From: Blastocatellia bacterium
GTDB lineage: Bacteria > Acidobacteriota > Blastocatellia > Chloracidobacteriales > JADJPF01
Assembly (NCBI GenBank): GCA_016789295.1
Contig: JAEUQL010000212.1
Location: 1 to 6,531 of the forward strand
Reading direction: 5' to 3'
DNA length: 6,531 nucleotides
Under the pieces are notes generated by a model. That model saw only the letters and a program-made list of their open reading frames with translations. It did no database searches and was not told the origin of the DNA. Below, piece by piece: positions 6,101-6,531 of the stretch. Made by a program: the position numbers and the translations under genes. Within the stretch, counting starts at the first letter, position 1; every line of letters starts with the position of its first letter.

Positions 6101-6324
6101 CCATTAAAAACTACTCCTAGTTCGCGCTTAAGCCTGCACAGCACCGCAGATGTTTCTGGAGCAAGAAAAGTTACACACATCAGGTCTATCTCTATCTGCT
6201 TATACTTTTTGTAAAACTCTTCACATATCTGCTCAAGGACTTTGCCACTATCAGAGTTGAGCGAACCTTCTATCTTCAGGGTGAGTCTGCCACTGTCTTC
6301 AAATTGTGAAATACGATAAGTCAT
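6052..6324 (-). CDS. Small STAS-like protein (anti-sigma-factor-antagonist type)
   Basis: A 90-residue protein with the beta-alpha pattern of a single STAS domain: LTLKIEGSL (14-22), a helix with LEQICEEF (30-37), the central strand IEIDLMCVTFL (44-54), a helix ETSAVLCRLKR (57-67) and a final helix. STAS proteins act in partner-switching or scaffold roles in the cytosol. At the loop where SpoIIAA-type antagonists have D-S-S-G with the phosphorylated serine, this protein reads A55-P56-E57-T58, so glutamate occupies the phospho-acceptor position. The ATG at 6324 has GAGG five bases upstream (6330-6333). Its end overlaps the longest form of the activator gene or stops five bases before the internal Met19 start, so the two are almost certainly co-transcribed. 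Fold assignment is by pattern only; the partner is unknown. Confidence 0.65.
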   Translation of the reverse strand: MTYRISQFEDSGRLTLKIEGSLNSDSGKVLEQICEEFYKKYKQIEIDLMCVTFLAPETSAVLCRLKRELGVVFNGCHLFNKKMIDQLENQ

Positions 6325-6338
6325 AAAAACCTCACTGG

Positions 6339-6464
6339 TTATTTTGCTAGCTGTTCTAAAGTCGATTTGAAAGCAAATCTCTGACCAGAAATTAGTTTGG
6401 CCAGCACCAGCCTGATATTATGCTTTGCCTGCTCCAAAAACTTTCTCAAGACGAATAAAAAAGT
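6339..6464 (-). pseudogene. Out-of-frame continuation of the unidentified upstream gene (apparent frameshift)
   Basis: A second frame is open from 6464 to a TAA at 6339-6341 and encodes 41 residues. After its first residues these read FLEQAKHNIRLVLAKL and then a stretch ending STLEQLAK, an amphipathic, protein-like sequence. It has no ATG and no ribosome binding site of its own, only TTG codons. Removing one base from the T5 run (6436-6440) or the A3 run (6442-6444, minus-strand sense) joins the two frames as ...FFIRLEKVLEQAKHN... The joined gene would stop 14 bases before the STAS ATG, with the STAS GAGG in the gap, which is ideal operon spacing. It could be a true mutation, a sequencing indel or, less likely, programmed frameshifting. 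Confidence 0.4.
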
Positions 6465-6531
6465 CTACTGTTTCATTTCTCTCCAAAACTTGCTGTTCCG
6501 GCCTGCCTCCTTGCTTAAGAATTTCAGCTAT
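6418..6531 (-). CDS. C-terminal fragment of an unidentified protein, cut by the window edge
   Basis: The frame is open from the right edge (base 6531) to a TAA at 6418-6420 and gives 37 residues, rich in charged and helix-forming residues (IAEILKQGG... ETVDFFIRLEKVFGAGKA). I do not recognise the family. It has protein-like composition and reads the same way as the STAS and activator genes, so it is probably the preceding member of that operon. If its stop at 6418 is genuine, 93 bases separate it from the STAS gene. However, the overlapping next frame continues with equally protein-like sequence to 6339, which suggests that this end is produced by a frameshift (see the separate entry). Confidence 0.45.
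   Translation of the reverse strand: MAEILKQGGRPEQQVLERNETVDFFIRLEKVFGAGKA

Noticed and set aside
1..6531. CRISPR array, tRNA or rRNA gene, insertion sequence or attachment site.
   Set aside because: No regularly spaced repeats, no cloverleaf-like or conserved rRNA segment, no transposase or integrase motifs and no terminal repeats were seen on either strand.

Overview
The window comes from a moderately AT-rich bacterium that uses sigma-54: it encodes a sigma-54 activator with an intact GAFTGA loop and carries good -24/-12 promoter candidates. Most genes have clear AGGAG/GAGG ribosome binding sites. Nothing in the sequence names the genus. Sigma-54 dependence argues against cyanobacteria and archaea, although NHL-repeat proteins of this kind occur there too.

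Layout, left to right. (1) Bases 1-805 (+): the C-terminal part of an NHL-repeat beta-propeller protein, cut by the left edge. (2) Bases 822-1682 (-): purU, formyltetrahydrofolate deformylase, convergent with the NHL gene. (3) Bases 1683-1973: a non-coding divergent control region. It holds two sigma-54-like -24/-12 elements reading right, an imperfect inverted/direct repeat that looks like an upstream activating sequence, and a weak extended -10 reading left toward purU. (4) Bases 1974-4358 (+): a three-gene operon encoding two different classical short-chain dehydrogenases/reductases and an NQO1/NQO2-type NAD(P)H:quinone oxidoreductase. (5) Bases 4355-6100 (-): a XylR/DmpR/MopR-type aromatic-sensing sigma-54 activator, convergent with the operon. 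The two stop codons interlock in one CTAG tetranucleotide. (6) Bases 6052-6324 (-): a 90-residue STAS-like protein directly upstream of the activator. (7) Bases 6339-6531 (-): the 3' end of another gene, which appears split between two frames.

How it may work together (inference). The activator keeps the residues that hold zinc and contact the phenol hydroxyl in MopR, so a phenolic or related aromatic ligand is likely. The best sigma-54 promoter sits 47 bases before the first dehydrogenase start, and a repeat resembling an enhancer lies about 140 bases further upstream. The simplest model is an aromatic- or quinone-inducible redox operon driven by the neighbouring activator. The small STAS-like protein, probably co-transcribed with the activator, is an uncommon partner. 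The window shows no ring hydroxylase or ring-cleavage enzyme.
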